64,000 bases of DNA. Source: Amborella trichopoda. Taxonomy: Eukaryota; Streptophyta; Magnoliopsida; Amborellales; Amborellaceae. This document shows, piece after piece, positions 33,765 to 47,400 of this stretch; within the stretch, counting starts at the first letter, position 1, and each line of letters starts with the position of its first letter. The DNA is taken from positions 5,363,750 to 5,427,749 of the forward strand of contig NW_006499705.1 of NCBI RefSeq assembly GCF_000471905.2, given 5' to 3'. The translations under genes were made by a program, and so were the position numbers. The notes under the pieces were generated by a model, which saw only the letters and a list, made by a program, of their open reading frames with translations, was not told the DNA's origin and searched no databases.

Positions 33765-36732
33765 AAGTTAGTAGTTCTGAAACAAACAAGTCGAGTCAAT
33801 GAGGTTTTCTTGCAATTTTCGGAATAACGAATCACAAACCAGCAAAGGCAAGAATAGACAAAAGAAAAAGTAATCACGTACGAGTAAAGGCAATATCAGA
33901 GAGAAAAAAAGTTATGCCCTTTCCTATACTTCCTGACGAAGCAGTCTTTCGTCACAAAGCAAAGAATAAAGTCCAGAAAAAAAACAAGACGCCTCTTTTG
34001 AAAATATTTGATTCTTGTTCAAGAGCATACTTTAAAAACGAAAGTAAAGAGGGACCACAGTCCAATCTCTCAAGAAGAGGGACCACACTATCATTTTTGA
34101 AATGTAATATTCAAGTGCTCAAGAACTTAAAATCAAATTTATTTCTATAAATAATTATCAAGGTATTTGAACAGCATAATTTCAATCAAAATGATCAGGT
34201 TCAGTCCTGTTCCAGAGGGAGTTAATGTACAATTTGCACCCGTGGGAGTATGTTTTACGCTTTTCTTGAAAGACACCAGAAATTCCAGACATTCTACCCC
34301 CTCTTACGCTTCGAATTCCAATGCTTAATAAAAGAATTACGTAATTTTGTTGGTTTCCCTCTCTATATTTTGTTACCGAAAATGCGTATATTTTATTTCT
34401 CTCTCATCCCAAAAAACATACCCTCATGTTTCTCTCTCTCCCACGTCGTCCTCACGCACTTTCCAAGGTCCTCTCGGTCCTCGCTTATTCTCTCTCTAAC
34501 TGAAAACAAACTGTTTTGGGCCAGCCCTTGTTTCTCTCTCTAACCTCACTAACCCCACTCTCTCTCTCTAACTTTGAGAAGGAGTGGTTGAAAAATCGAA
34601 TCGGCATAAAAAAGGGCCGGTGTACCAAATAACCGGTAAATTGGCAAATTAGACGGGCATAATCTAAAAGTTAAAAAAAATGTGAAAAAAATTAAAAATA
34701 TAAAAAAAGTATAAAAAATATATTTAAAATATGATTAAACAAAGCACATCCAAAAAAAGTTAAAAATTAGTGAAAAAAAAAATTTAAAAATCGATTTGTG
34801 TTTAAGAGTATTTTAAAAATATTTTTTAAAAAAATAAAAAATATAAAAATAAATAATTTATATTATTAAATAACACATTATAAACAAATCCTTTACACTT
34901 TTTGGATTTTATATTAATATTTTTTATTTTTCTAAATACCCAACAAGATTACCAAAACTGGTTGGAACTGGAACCGGCCCATGTCCCGATCCAACCATGT
35001 AGTTCCAATTTGAGCGGGCTAATTTTGCGAATCCGACTGAGAACAAATTGCTTTGAGTAAGAAAGGGGCAAGGATCGTAGCATCCCTACACCCAATTGCC
35101 ACTTCATGGTTTTTACCACCCCCAATTAATATCTTCAAATGTAACTCTCAAATCTATTGAAAAAACGGATAGGGGCTATCTTCCTTTTAGAATTATCCTA
35201 AAAAACAAATTGCTTTGGGTCTAAATCTTGGTTCTCTTTCTACTTCATTGTTCGTAAAATCACCCGATCTAATCGCTAACCGCTCGGATAGATCGGAATC
35301 GATGAGTGCCAGTTTCGGTTTTAAGCGGTTAGGTGATCAACCGGAATTTTAAAAACAAAATTCAGAAAAATGTATATAATTTCTCAAAAATAAAGAAATT
35401 GATTTATAATGTATTTTTAAATATTCTTTACATTATGTAAAAATTAACAATTGTTTGGGTAATTAACACCTACTTTTATATTTTCCTATATTTTAATTTT
35501 TTTTAAATAATAGCCATTAAAAAATATAAAATGAGTTAAAATCTATTTTTTCATTAATTTTTAATTTCATTTGAATGTATTTTGTTTTAATTATTCTTTA
35601 TATGAATTTCATATTTTAGCAAGTTTTTTTTGTACTTTTGTAATTTTTTCCAACACTTTTTTTAGTATCTAAGACTTGCTCGATTAAAACGATTGAATCT
35701 ACTGATTTACCGGTTAGGCCAATTAAACCGCTTTGAAACCCATGTCTGATTACTAGGGTTCCAAAAGACCATTAGATGCTCCAAGAGGGTGTGTATAATA
35801 GCTCCTTGGGAGCATATTATACATTTAATCTCTTGGGAAAACTGGAAGATTTTCTAGTTTATTTGATATTGAAATTTCAAAATCCACTAAATTATAATTG
35901 GATAATTATTTTCATAGAAAAGATTTAGACTTTATGTTATTGAACATCTGGATTTTTCTATCCAAAATTTAGATGGTTCTAGTGCAATCTTGGGATTATT
36001 TTCTTTAGGCGCATAGAGTGAGTTATTTTTTTTGTTTGAAATTAGTTGCCGGGTTCTAGACCGATAATATACTCCTACGATAGCAGAAAATCTTTTGGCA
36101 TTAACGTTTATCTTCCATTCACTTTATTTAAGGACTGTTCTTTTAAACTCTTCAACCTAGCAAGTAATTTCAAAGTAAGAAAGTAAAAAATAGTCATCTT
36201 TATATTTTAAAACTTTTATATAAAAACTTTGAGAAAAATGTATAATGTGATATGTTATTTTCAAATTGAAATTTGGGACCCACCTCAGCATTTAGTAGAT
36301 GACTGCATTTTGAGTTCTTCAACACTTGGATCTCACTTTAAAAAAAATAAGATCAATCCAAGCATTACGAGAATATTTATTTGTTCTAAAGTTTTTTATT
36401 CGAGTTTTTCAATACTTAGATCTCACCTTCAAAAATTGAACTGTAATGGTTAAATCTTGGAAAAATGAGTATTTACAAAAAAAAACTACAAAATGAGTTC
36501 TCCAATATTTAGATCTCACCCTTCAAAAATTGGGATTCAATTACTCAATACCACATTCTTTTTTTCTTTTTTTTTTAATTATTTTAATTTGAGTTGTTTA
36601 ACCATGATCTCACCCCCCTAAGAATGACACTTTCTATTTAATCTTGTATGACGTATACATTTTAAAGTTTTATTATGAAGTTAGCTGCTAGGTTGAAGAG
36701 TTCACATCTCCAAATTTGGGGTTCAAAAAGTA
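33765..36732. other. Intergenic, no credible gene; AT-rich repeats
   Basis: Holds a CT-rich stretch (about 34380-34565), then blocks with ACCGGT/CGGTTAGG motifs around AT-rich cores (34600-35030 and 35230-35760) that look like decayed hAT-type elements without definable ends. A repeat near 35790-36720 shares the phrases TTAGATCTCACC and GGTTGAAGA with 61497-61842. A 78-codon frame at 33914-34150 matches nothing I know. Confidence 0.35.
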
Positions 36733-36926
36733 GGGATTGTCCACAAAGAGACCATTTATCTTTCGTACAGAAGTCAAAATCATTTTTTGCCTCTTAAATT
36801 TCGAAATAGATGGTTGTAATAGTGTTATTAAATAGACACAAAGTTCCAAAAAAGGAAAAATAATAGGTGGGAATGTTTGTGACCTCCGAAGATAAATAGT
36901 CCCTCGGTAGACAATCCCCAAAAAGT
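36733..36926. mobile_element. MITE, variant of the copy at 1-247
   Basis: Starts GGGATTGTCCACAAAGAGACC and ends GTCCCTCGGTAGACAATCCCC, inverted repeats. Interior shares CTCTTAAATTTCG with the element at the left window edge. Confidence 0.55.
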
Positions 36927-36950
36927 ACTCCTAAATTATTTATCTTCTAG

Positions 36951-37190
36951 GATTGTATATAATTAGACCATTTATCTTTGCTACAAGAAGGTCACAATTA
37001 TTGACAGTCGTCCGATGTGAAATCTGACAGTTTGGGTGTATAATAAAATTCAAAAAAAAATTATTTTAAACTTTGAGTTTGATCAATAGAATAAATGCAG
37101 TCATCCAATTTCACATCTTATAATCAAGATTAATTGTGACCACTTTATACCAAAAGTAAATAAATAATCCCATTGTATACTTTTACTTAT
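36951..37190. mobile_element. MITE, GGATTGTATACAATGA family
   Basis: Begins GGATTGTATATAATTAGACC and ends near AATCCCATTGTATAC. Interior follows 7447-7669 (CACAATTATTGACAGTC, TCATCCAATTTCACATC). Confidence 0.6.
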
Positions 37191-37439
37191 GGAAGACAAT
37201 CCCAAAGAGTACGGTAGATTAGCTTTTGCCCGTGGTAAACAATACACTCCCGCGGGACCATAAAATCACCTTTGGCTTACAAAATGTGTTTCTAAACTCT
37301 CTTGAGGCGGAACAAGGCTGTATTGGATATTTACGGCCAAATTTCATTAGTGACCAAGCTAGCCGAAGGGGCTTCTGATAGCGAGGTGTAACGACTTTGC
37401 CCTTTTCGCGCGCGTTATCGCACTGAACTCCTTCACTTT

Positions 37440-37820
37440 CTTCTTCGTACCAATCAATATTACCTCCTCTCTCTACCTCAACATTCTTTCTCTCTCTACC
37501 AAACCATCTCTTCTCGCTCTTCCCTGCTTTTCTCTCTCTTCCTATGTAATAACACTTTCTCTCTCTTCCTATATAATACTCTCCCTGAACACTTTCTCTC
37601 TCTTCATCGTACGGCATTTTCTCTCTCTGCCACCTCATACCTTTCTCTCTCTTCCTCGTACATAAAATACTCACCCTCAACACTTTCCCTTCCGCTCTCT
37701 GTCGTCACGGCGTGATGCTTTCTTTCTCTCTCTACCTTAACGCCTCTCTCTCTCTCTCTCTCTCTTCCCATTCCCGCGTAGCACTTCGTACTCTACCTTT
37801 GCTTAGTACGCGCCCTCTCT
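37440..37820. repeat. CT-rich repeat-built promoter region of the AGO gene
   Basis: Short units resembling AACACTTTCTCTCTCTTCCT recur near 37550, 37587 and 37680, ending in longer CT tracts (37742-37768). A minus-strand frame through it is a low-complexity artefact. It lies directly upstream of the TATA-like element. Confidence 0.6.
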
Positions 37821-37837
37821 CTCTCTTCTGCAATAAG

Positions 37838-37846
37838 TATATATAA
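37838..37846 (+). promoter_or_regulatory. Probable TATA box of the AGO gene
   Basis: TATATATAA, about 30 bp upstream of a presumed start near 37870. From it to 38453 I found no ATG, so the ATG at 38454 would be the first in the transcript. Confidence 0.55.
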
Positions 37847-37869
37847 CTCATCGCAGTTTCTGGGTTCTT

Positions 37870-38453
37870 TCTGGTTATCTTCGAAGTCATCCTTTGCTTC
37901 TTATTCTCTCTCTAGCATTTTGCTTCTTATTCTCTCTCTGTCGTTCTCTATTTTTCAGTGGCCCAATTTCAAGGGGTGCTTGTCTCTCTAGCATCTTATT
38001 CTCTCTCTAGACCCTTGTGCTTCCTGTTCTCTTGTGGTTTGCTTCGAATTATCTCCTTTTCTCTCTCTAGACCCTTGTGCTTCCTGTGTTCTCCGCTCTT
38101 TCTGGTCACCTTCGTGGTCGTCCTCGTTTGTTATCTTCTCTAGCCAGCCTCTGCTTCTTACTCTCTCTAGCATTCTCTTCTTTTCAGTGTCCAAATTTCA
38201 ATCCGTCTCTACTGCTTTCTAGGTTTCTGTAGCGTTCTCTGCTTCTCTCTCTAGATTCTTGTGCTTCCTGCTCTGTTGTTTTGGGCTTGTAATTTTCTTC
38301 CCAGGGTCTTGTGCTTCTCGTTCTTGTTCTCTTGTTTCTGATTGGTGTGTGCCTCTCATTCTCTTCTCTGCGATCCTCTGCTTTTTACTCTTGGTTTTCT
38401 CTTTTTCTCTCTCTAGGATCTCTCTGTCATCTTGTTCTTTGTTTGCCGCAAAC
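37870..38453 (+). other. Presumed AGO 5' leader, ATG-free, with repeated CTCTCTCTAG motifs
   Basis: About 580 nt of pyrimidine-rich sequence without an ATG on the plus strand. The phrase TCTCTCTAGACCCTTGTGCT occurs at about 37999 and 38062, and a related one near 38245. CTCTCTCTAG resembles a 3' splice site, so a leader intron is possible. Extending the coding frame upstream to 38259 would need a non-ATG start. Confidence 0.5.
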
Positions 38454-41400
38454 ATGCCTAGACGCTCCAAAAAAACTCAACAACCTGAAGACCCTAATAA
38501 ACCCGTAGGCGGAGCTCTGCATCCTCCTCAGGCCTCTGTTTCTTCATCAACTAGAGCTCCGCCAGCTTCTCAGACCTCTGCTGCTTCATCAACTAGAGCT
38601 CCGCCAGCTTCTCAGACCTCTGCGGCTTCAACTAGAGCTCCGCCTCCTCCTCATTCGTCTAGTACTAGAGCTCCGCCAGCTTCTCAGACCTCTGCTGCTT
38701 CATCAACTAGAGCTCCGCCAGCTTTTCAGACCTCTGCGGCTTCATCAACTCGGGCTCCGCCTCCTCCTCATTCGTCTAGTACTAGAGCTCCGCCTCCTCC
38801 TCATTCAACTAGTACTAGAGCTGCGCCTCTTCATTCGTCGTCAGCTAGTGGTCCTTCTGAGATCTCTGTTTCTGTTTCTTCATTAGTCGGAGCTCCGGTC
38901 TCTACTTCTGCATCAACAGGAGCTCTGGTTTCCTCTTCTCAGAGCTCAGATCAGCTTCTTGAGCGACTTACAATTTCAGATCCACTGCCGCGATCTAGTA
39001 AAGCTCTGGTGCCTCCAAGGCGGCCAGGCTATGGAAGGGCTGGTGATCGCTGTGTAGTCAATGCTAACCATTTTCTGGTTCAGCTCTCGTGCAATGAGAT
39101 TGTCCACTACGATGTAAGTGCACGTTGTTCATGTCTCTTCACATTTTCTTTGATTTGGAAATGGTGATGTATCTGCAAATCTTGTATGGTGAGAGTTTTA
39201 GCTCTTCTTTTATATGTGAGTAATATCTTATTTTTTCTGAAATAACCTTTTGAACTCTAGTTCTTGTTGTTTATGAAATTATAATTTTACCTTTCAATAA
39301 TGGGAGTCTCGACAGGAGTGGGGTTGGGGCATTGGTGGTTAGGGGGTTGATACCTCAACATCCTCCATTCCTACAGTTAGCATATCCCCTAAAAAAAGAA
39401 GAAAAGCGAGTCCTGTCTCTGCTCATTGTGACTGGTTTTTTCGTAACCATAAGTTAAGTTTTAGCTCTTCTTGGTGCACGCCATATCTCTGTGCATTTGT
39501 TATGTTAATGATGTACATTTGTTCTGTTAATGTTGAAATGATCCTCTCAATTTTGACACTCTTATAAGATTTTAGCTCATACTTTTATTTTTTTCAATGT
39601 AGTTCTAGCTCTTGATGTGTGTTATATAACTGCAAATTTGTTAGGCATTTTGAGATGATTTTCTAAGTTTAAGCTCTTGTTGATTTTGTTCGTATTTCTG
39701 TTTATTTTCTTCTGCAATGTGAGTTATGCTTCGAGTTTTAGCTCTTGGTGATGCGAGTCATCTCTTGGCTAATTTTCTATGGTAATATGTTTAAGTTTTA
39801 GCTCTGGTTGATTTGAGTCATGTTTGTGCAAACGTTTCTTCAATGTGAAATGATGCTTTAACTCTTTGTGATATGTGTCATATCTCTGCAAAATTTTTAT
39901 GGCAATGTGAAAGGATCTTCTAAGTGTAAGCTCTTGTTGATTTGGGTTGTATCTCTGCAAATATCTCTAAGTTCAGGTTTTTTTTATGCGAGTCAATTCT
40001 TCGCAAATTCTATGCTGAAATATGAAATGATTTCCTAGGCCTTAGCTCATGTTATTGTGAGTCATATCTCTCATTTTCTCCTGCAAAATGAATTAAGTTT
40101 TGAAGTTTGAGCTCTTGTTGACTTTGGTTAGATCCCTGTACATTTTCTATAGCAAAGTGACATGAATTTTTTGGTTATATATATATATATATATATTGTT
40201 TTGGGTGCAATGATTCTTAAGGCTTGCATTTATGTAAAATTAGGTTACGATTACTCCTGAGGTTCGGTCGATGGAAAGGAACAGAATCATTATCAGTGAC
40301 CTGATTCGCTTGCACAAGGATTCACTAGGAAGAAGGTTGCCTGCATATGATGGCAGGAAATGTCTCTATACTGCAGGGCCTCTTCCTTTCGCTTCCAAGA
40401 ATTTTACTATCAAATTGTCTGATGAAGTGGCTGGTTCTAGTACCTTGCAGAGGTATTTTAGTGCATATCTCTTTTTTAATTCAATGCTTTCTTTAAAACT
40501 AATGCTTCCTTATTATATAACGAAATCATGCTTATTGAAATTGATTAAGTTCAATTTGTTGTGTATGATGAGTATTAATTATTGTTATAATAGTCTAGCA
40601 TTTCTTGCTACATAAATTTTTCAAAATTGTCAGTGGAATCATGCTCCGAGTTGAGAATTAAGGTGTCAATGTCACCAATCAAAGAAAAAGAAAATAAAAG
40701 AAATCAAGGTACAAAATGAGTAGTTATCAAAACCGTCAATGAAGTTCTTTTTGCTCCATGTTGAGTTTTCGATATTATGCCAAAAGGAAATAATGTACTC
40801 GCTCCAAAAGTAATATCTGATTCCACATTGTTAGTTAAGGGCCTCTTGAGTTCTACATGAATGGTACTCAAAACTTGGACACTGTCTGCAAGTAGTGCTA
40901 ATTCTATTTTGTGGGATCTTTGATTTCTATGTGTTTAAATCTATGAGGGATTGATGCTTGAAATTGATGTTTTCTTCAAAAATGCTAGGTCAAGCCTAAG
41001 TGGTTGGGGACTTTGGCTGCTTAGGGGCTAAGCAGGCGCCTGGGTTTTTAGGTGCCCCAGCACGGTTTCAAAGGGCACACATATATGCATATATGTGCAC
41101 TTCAGATGCATATATATGTATCATTTATACTGCATGTGGATGCCAACCATACATATCAGTTATGCCGAGTCATCCAAAAGATCTTCTTATAACCTCTTTT
41201 GACAGTTTACAACAAATCCAATAAAACCAAAAGTTAGGTCTGAAATTACTTTTCAAACTCAAATTTTTTGAATTTTTTTGAGAAAAAATGATTTTAAAAG
41301 ATTTTGTGAAATCCACAAATTTTGTTTTCTTATTAGAAGAACCCTAATTCAATTTTTGTTGGTGGAGGGAGGTGCCTAGACTGTCTCCTCTCCCCTTTTT

Positions 41401-44400
41401 CCACCTGTAAAATGCGGAAGAAGACAAAAATATCGCTTGCCTGAGGGAAATTCCACTCTCCTGCAAAGAGTGACCAAGGTGGGTTCCTCAGCTAGGTCCT
41501 GAAAGGCCCGTGATAACATAAACTAAGGATAATGTTACAAATATTAAAAAAAATGTTTTCTAGATTCCATAGTTTCATTAAGCTAGACCATACCATCATC
41601 ATCATTGTCATCATCACCATATGTTAACACTAATGATTAAAGTGTTAAACAATAAAAACAGCAAATGTAATAACAAACCAAACAAACATTGTATCTATTT
41701 TTTAATGGAAAATTTATGTAAAGGATGGAGGTTTAATAAGGCCTAGGCTTTATGAAAACAAAATAAAGCCTCACCTCAAAATTCATCTCGAAAGCACTTT
41801 TGGCATCAGAAATCTCCATGAAGGCTCTAAAATCAATTTCCAACACTGGTAATAAAATTTGAAACTTAAAAAAATGGTACAGATCTTGCGGCACTGTGAA
41901 CACTTCTTTTTAGGGTGAAATGGACGGTCTAGATGATTTCTTGCAATATACACTATTTTTAAATATGAATCCTAATTTCTTTTCACAACCATAATGTTCA
42001 AGCCAAGATGATTGATTTAAAAGTTGTTCCGACGCTTGAATTGCAATTTCCGATGAGTTGTGAGGTGAGGTTTTACTTATTTTAATAGGGTTGTAGCCCT
42101 ATCAAACCATCTTCCTTGTCCAAATACCCATGATAGACAAGCTATTTAACATTCTGCTCATATTTTTTGATTTATTTTCAAAATACCCATGAACATATAC
42201 ATAACCATGACTTGGAATAGTACCAAATGGGTAAATGTTAAATAATTCAATTCTTATAGGTGTTTCGATATATTTCCTTTTAGAAAAAATTGCATCCAAG
42301 GCTTCTTAAAAAGCAAAAATACAACATTAAACTTAATAATGTCAAAAAATTATTAAAATCAACAAAAGAAACAATACATTGCTTTGGTTTGGAAAAAATA
42401 GTCTATATCAAAACCCCTAAGACATCCAAGTAACTATCTATATATATATGCTTACTTGGGGCTTCAAATCAGTGGGATGATTGCTGGAATCTTCCCTGGA
42501 AGTCACCAGAAAATAGGGTAGGTGTGCTCTTGTAGAGGGAGTGAGGGAGGGAGGGAAGGAAGGAAGGTTGCCAATGCTTTTTTCCTCTTTAGAAAACTTG
42601 TTAATTCTCCAAAACCAACCCTTTTTATCCAGAAAATGCCCCCTGAAAAAAAATAAAAGACCATAAAACAACTCAAAAAAGTGGAAAAAATGAACTAAAA
42701 ATTAGAAGGCAGAAAAAGTGATATTTTTTCCCTCTCAGGTTTGTCTGCTTCATTCACAAATTGGTGAACTAGCTGGTCCATATTTTCCTGATCGGTTTGA
42801 TGGACATTCATGTCTACTGGGTTGAACCAAATTCCAGTCTGCTGGTTTCTTGTTCGGATTGTCAGGTTGAGTCCATTTTAGAGAACTTTGTTCTAAAGTG
42901 TCCCTTGCTTTCTCATAAAAAGCTAGCATGACAAGCCACATATGTACAAGTACTGCATTAAAAAGTGAGCTTTTCACTATGTATAATATGGCTTCTCATT
43001 TTATTATATAACAAGAGGTAGCGAAGTGGTAGATTTTGATGTTCCCTAGCAAGATGTCCTAAGTTCGAGCTTGGCTGGTTCTGGGGGGCTATGTTTTTGT
43101 TTCAAATAATAATTTGGCTGACCCTAAGTGCTCTTTTGCAAGATCTCCTTGCTTTGAAATATCTGGGTGGCACAACAATTATTATTATTTTTAATAAGTT
43201 GAAAATGGATAAAGCATGTAAATTAAAGGGGATAAGATACAAGCATAAGAGAGCTTGTGGAATCAATCCTAAACCTCACCACCTTCCTTAGAAAAGATCC
43301 AGTATACTCTTCTGTAGTTCTTTGGACCTAGCTGTCCAATAGATGCACGATACTTGCGTCAGGCATATTGAGATGTACTGAAATATGATGATGTCACCTG
43401 ACACGTACAAGTTGTGTCAGGGCCGTGTCACCGAGTGTTGGCTCACGTCTAATTGTCAACATGTGTTGGGATGCCCCACATATTGAAGTAGCCATGTAAC
43501 ACTACCTAGGTGGGCTGTTTTTGCAACATTCATTGTCTTCTATTATTATGTATCTAATTCTTGTGTTATGTGTGAGGGAATGGACCTTGCAGTGTTTAGT
43601 TACTTAAAGTGTTTTTTAATTCTATGATTGATTCTTTGTTTTCACAAATAGTAAGAGTGATGATGACAGTCCTCAACAAATGATGTGTGATTCATTGTTG
43701 GTATCCAGAACTTCAGGACAGGACTTCATCACGATGGACTATTAGAAAATAGTATCTGATTTTTTGTTGTTAATCCATAGCTTTAATATATCTGTATGAG
43801 GGTAGATGCTCCAAATTAGCAGGGATGAATTGTTTTACTCTATATAAGTAAAAAAAAGGAAATGAGTATCTTATTCTTTATTGTTAATTCAGTCTTTTTG
43901 ATTGGTGCACCTTTGCATCCTGGATGCCGCCCCAAACCATGGTTCAACGCTGTTGGGGCAGCATCTATGTAGTAGCCCGAACGTGAGTGGGGCATCTTCT
44001 TTGGATGCCCCTTTTTACCCTTTTTTATGTTGCACACACTTTAGAAATGATGCTTCTATGAGAGTGGGATAAAAACAGAAATCCTCGTGTTATCCAAAAC
44101 TCAAAAGGGTACATTCTGATGATCTTCAGACCATGAGTTGCTCCGAAACAAATGGTAGATCTCTGTAGGATTGTCCTGTTGATAACTGATAAGATTGTAG
44201 TTCTGTGTTAGCTTTTTTCTATTCTAAACTCTTGTTCCTTATTTGTTTTCATATTTCAAAAATTATTGATCGTCAAAACTAAGTATAAGTTCTGTTAATA
44301 GTGGGTCATTCTGTTAGTTATGAAAATGATGTTTTCTGATAGTTTATTATGGTCTACTATAGAGTAAATACTGATGTGCTCTTCTTTTTGTTGTTGGATT

Positions 44401-47400
44401 CAATATATTGTAAAAAATAGTATCCATGAATGCTGGGCACACAAAAATGCAAAAAGAAAAAAACCTCTGGCTTCTTGAGTTTTGTACAATGGAAGACTGG
44501 ATTGATGCTCAAAACATGGGCATTATGAGAAATTCATTTCTAGTTAACTGATACTGATTATACTCATAAATAGTGTCTGATTCTATTTATCCCTGGTACT
44601 TAAAAATTCTCTAGGAGGCACTTGGACATTATCAGAAACATCTCTTTTCTATGATATTAATTAGGACTTCTGTTTGGTATCTTTACAAGTCTTGATTATC
44701 ACCTTGTCCATGAATATTGTGTCTGGTTCTGTATTATATATGTGGTGCTGTGTTCTTTTGAGGAATGGTTTTCGATGTTGAATTTGATCATTTCTTTCAA
44801 TGTAAATTTAATCTAGGGCGTCTTGGTTTCTCTATTGGAAAGTGTTGCTCAAAGAGCTTGTATATTGTCGAAAATATTGCCTGCTTCATGGATGCTGATG
44901 ATACTCAATAAGCTTCTGACTGACCGTCAACGATGTGTTCCTTTAAGTTTCTGAATGCCTCTTTTTTTTTGCTGTTGAATTTCTCATTTTATTTTTGATT
45001 TGGTTGGGTTTAGGCGAGAAAAAGAGTATACAGTGACAATCCGGTTTGCTGCTATTGTTCCTATCGATCATCTGCGTCAGTTCCTGCAAGGAAGACAATT
45101 AGACTGCCCTAAAGAGGCAATACAAGCCCTTGATGTGGTTTTAAGGGAGCTACCTACAAGAAAGTGTGTCCCCTTTTTATATTTATCTTTTGTTCAATTT
45201 TATTATAGTTATTAGTTTAAGTATGAATCTCAGTTTATGTCCTTCTGCAGATCCTTGTATTTGTCTTGATACTTCTTTAATTTTAGATTTATGTCTCTGT
45301 CTTCCTCAGCTATATTCCTGTTGGTCGGAACTTCTATTCACCTAAATTGGGTAAGATAGAAAAGATGCCAGATGGGTTAGAATGCTGGAGAGGATATTAT
45401 CAGAGCATTCTACCCAAACAGATGGGTTTATCTCTTAATATTGGTGAGTGCCCTGGGCTCCCAACTTTAACTCCACCATCGAATTATGATTTTGTGCACC
45501 CTGGGCTCCCAACTTTGACTCCACTATCGAATTATGATTTTGTGCAGTCATCTGTCATGATTGTTTCACTTGGATTATTTTGTAACTTGAATTGATGATT
45601 GCTTGTTTTCTTTTGCAGACATGTCATCGACTTCCTTTTATGATCCAATTCCTGTAATCGGCTTTGTCTGTAATCTTTTGAAACAGGATTACCCCAAACA
45701 GTTATCTGATCAGGAAAGAGTGAAGGTGCTTGTCTTTATCATGTTTTCTTGAGATGTTTTGTTGCTTTTTGTTTAACTTGTGCATTTTTCTTGAAAATTT
45801 TCCATTTCTTGCTCGTGTTTTACCCATCGACCTGTCTTCCTAAATTCTTTTTTGATTTCTGTTTCTCTCTCTTTTTTAAGCCCTTTTGTATTCTCTATTT
45901 GGTCATGTATCCTCATGATTACTAATATCTTATTTTTAATGTGCAATTTCATTTCTTTTTTCCAATCTGCATATCTCAGGTAAAGAAGGCCCTCAGAGGG
46001 GTCAATATCAAGGTCACCCATACGAAGAGGAGATATCGAGTTTCTGGTGTAACTCAGGAATCAACAAGTCAGTTGGTGTAAGTTTCAGCCTTTCATTCTT
46101 TAATGAAAGGTTTTCTTTCCCTTAATGCCAGGTTTGCCTTCAATTTTTCCAAGTTGCCTTTTTGTTTGAGTAACCTTTTAAATGTAAAAGTTTTCCTTTG
46201 TCTCTCACTTTGCGAATGAAACACCTTTCCTTGCTGTGGATTTTAGACTTCATTCATCTTTTTTCCTTTGAATTTATAAAAAGTTATGTTTCCAGGTTCC
46301 ATAATGAGGAGCAAGGCACCGATACAACTGTGGTTAAGTACTTCATGGAAAAGTACAACATTCGTCTTAAACATGTCTATTTGCCTGCTCTAGAAGTTGG
46401 TAATGGGAGGAGAGCAATACACATTCCCATGGAGGTAACTGGTTTTTATCCTTTTCATATTTTTTCTTATCATGCATTTTGTGCATGCTCAAAGTTCAGT
46501 GGGAAAATTTTTATTGCAGCTTTGTGAAATTGTGGAGGGACAACACTACAAGAAGAAGTTGAATGAGAAGCAGGTGACTGCTCTATTACGAGCTTCATGT
46601 CAACGTCCTCGTGATCGTGAGCAAAATTGCATCAATGTAATACTTACTTTTTTGAGCTATCAAGCTAACCTGCCATAACTTACATGTTTGTTTCAGTTTT
46701 TAATAAGATTCTTTTACTGAAACTGAGTTTTTTCCTATTAGATTCCCTAGGTTTTTAATAAGATTCTTTTAATGAAACTGAGATTTTTCCTTTTAGAGTC
46801 CCTTGGCTGTTAATTTGGTTCTCCTTTTTGTTTTGATTGCATAGATGATTAGAAAGAATAGATACCCTGATGACCCTTATGCTAGGGAATTCGGTATTAG
46901 AGTCAGTGAAAACATCACAACTGTTGAAGCTCGTGTGTTGCGTCCTCCTATGGTAATTGTTTGATGCTATTTATTTTCTTTGCTTCTGTTTTAATTTCAA
47001 GGCTGATATGTTGTTAAAGGGAGCTCTTAATGTTGTTATCATGTTTGTGCAGTTAAAGTATCATGAAACAGGAAAAGAGAGACACTGCACTCCACGTACG
47101 GGTCAGTGGAATATGATTGACAAGGTGGGCTTCTTTTGGTTCTCCTCCTCGTTGTGTCTCCTGTTATTTGATTACTTACTCCTTTTTCTATGCTCCTCAC
47201 ATATGTTTCAGAAGCCTTACCTATCCATTTCAATGCAAGCATTTGATATTATGTTTCTAAGTACCATCATGTTCTTACCCGTGATCACCGTCTTTTATGG
47301 TTTTTTCTGACTTGCACTCAGAAAATGGTCAATGCCGGAGCTGTCCCCACTTGGGCCTGTGTAAACTTCTCGAAACTATACCCTAATGCGGTTGAAAGTT

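Noticed and set aside
33914-34150. Open frame of 78 codons upstream of the AGO gene
   Set aside because: No recognisable domain, no promoter or splice support, and base composition like the surrounding non-coding DNA.
34236-37257. Possible 3 kb element bounded by CCCGTGGGAGT-like inverted ends
   Set aside because: The match covers only about 20 bp with gaps, no flanking duplication was found, and the interior contains unrelated complete MITEs.
37219-37683. Minus-strand open frame of 154 codons
   Set aside because: GA-rich low complexity on the strand opposite the AGO promoter repeats.
38259-38453. N-terminal extension of the AGO frame
   Set aside because: The frame is open but contains no ATG; the first ATG is at 38454, followed by a plausible AGO N-terminus.
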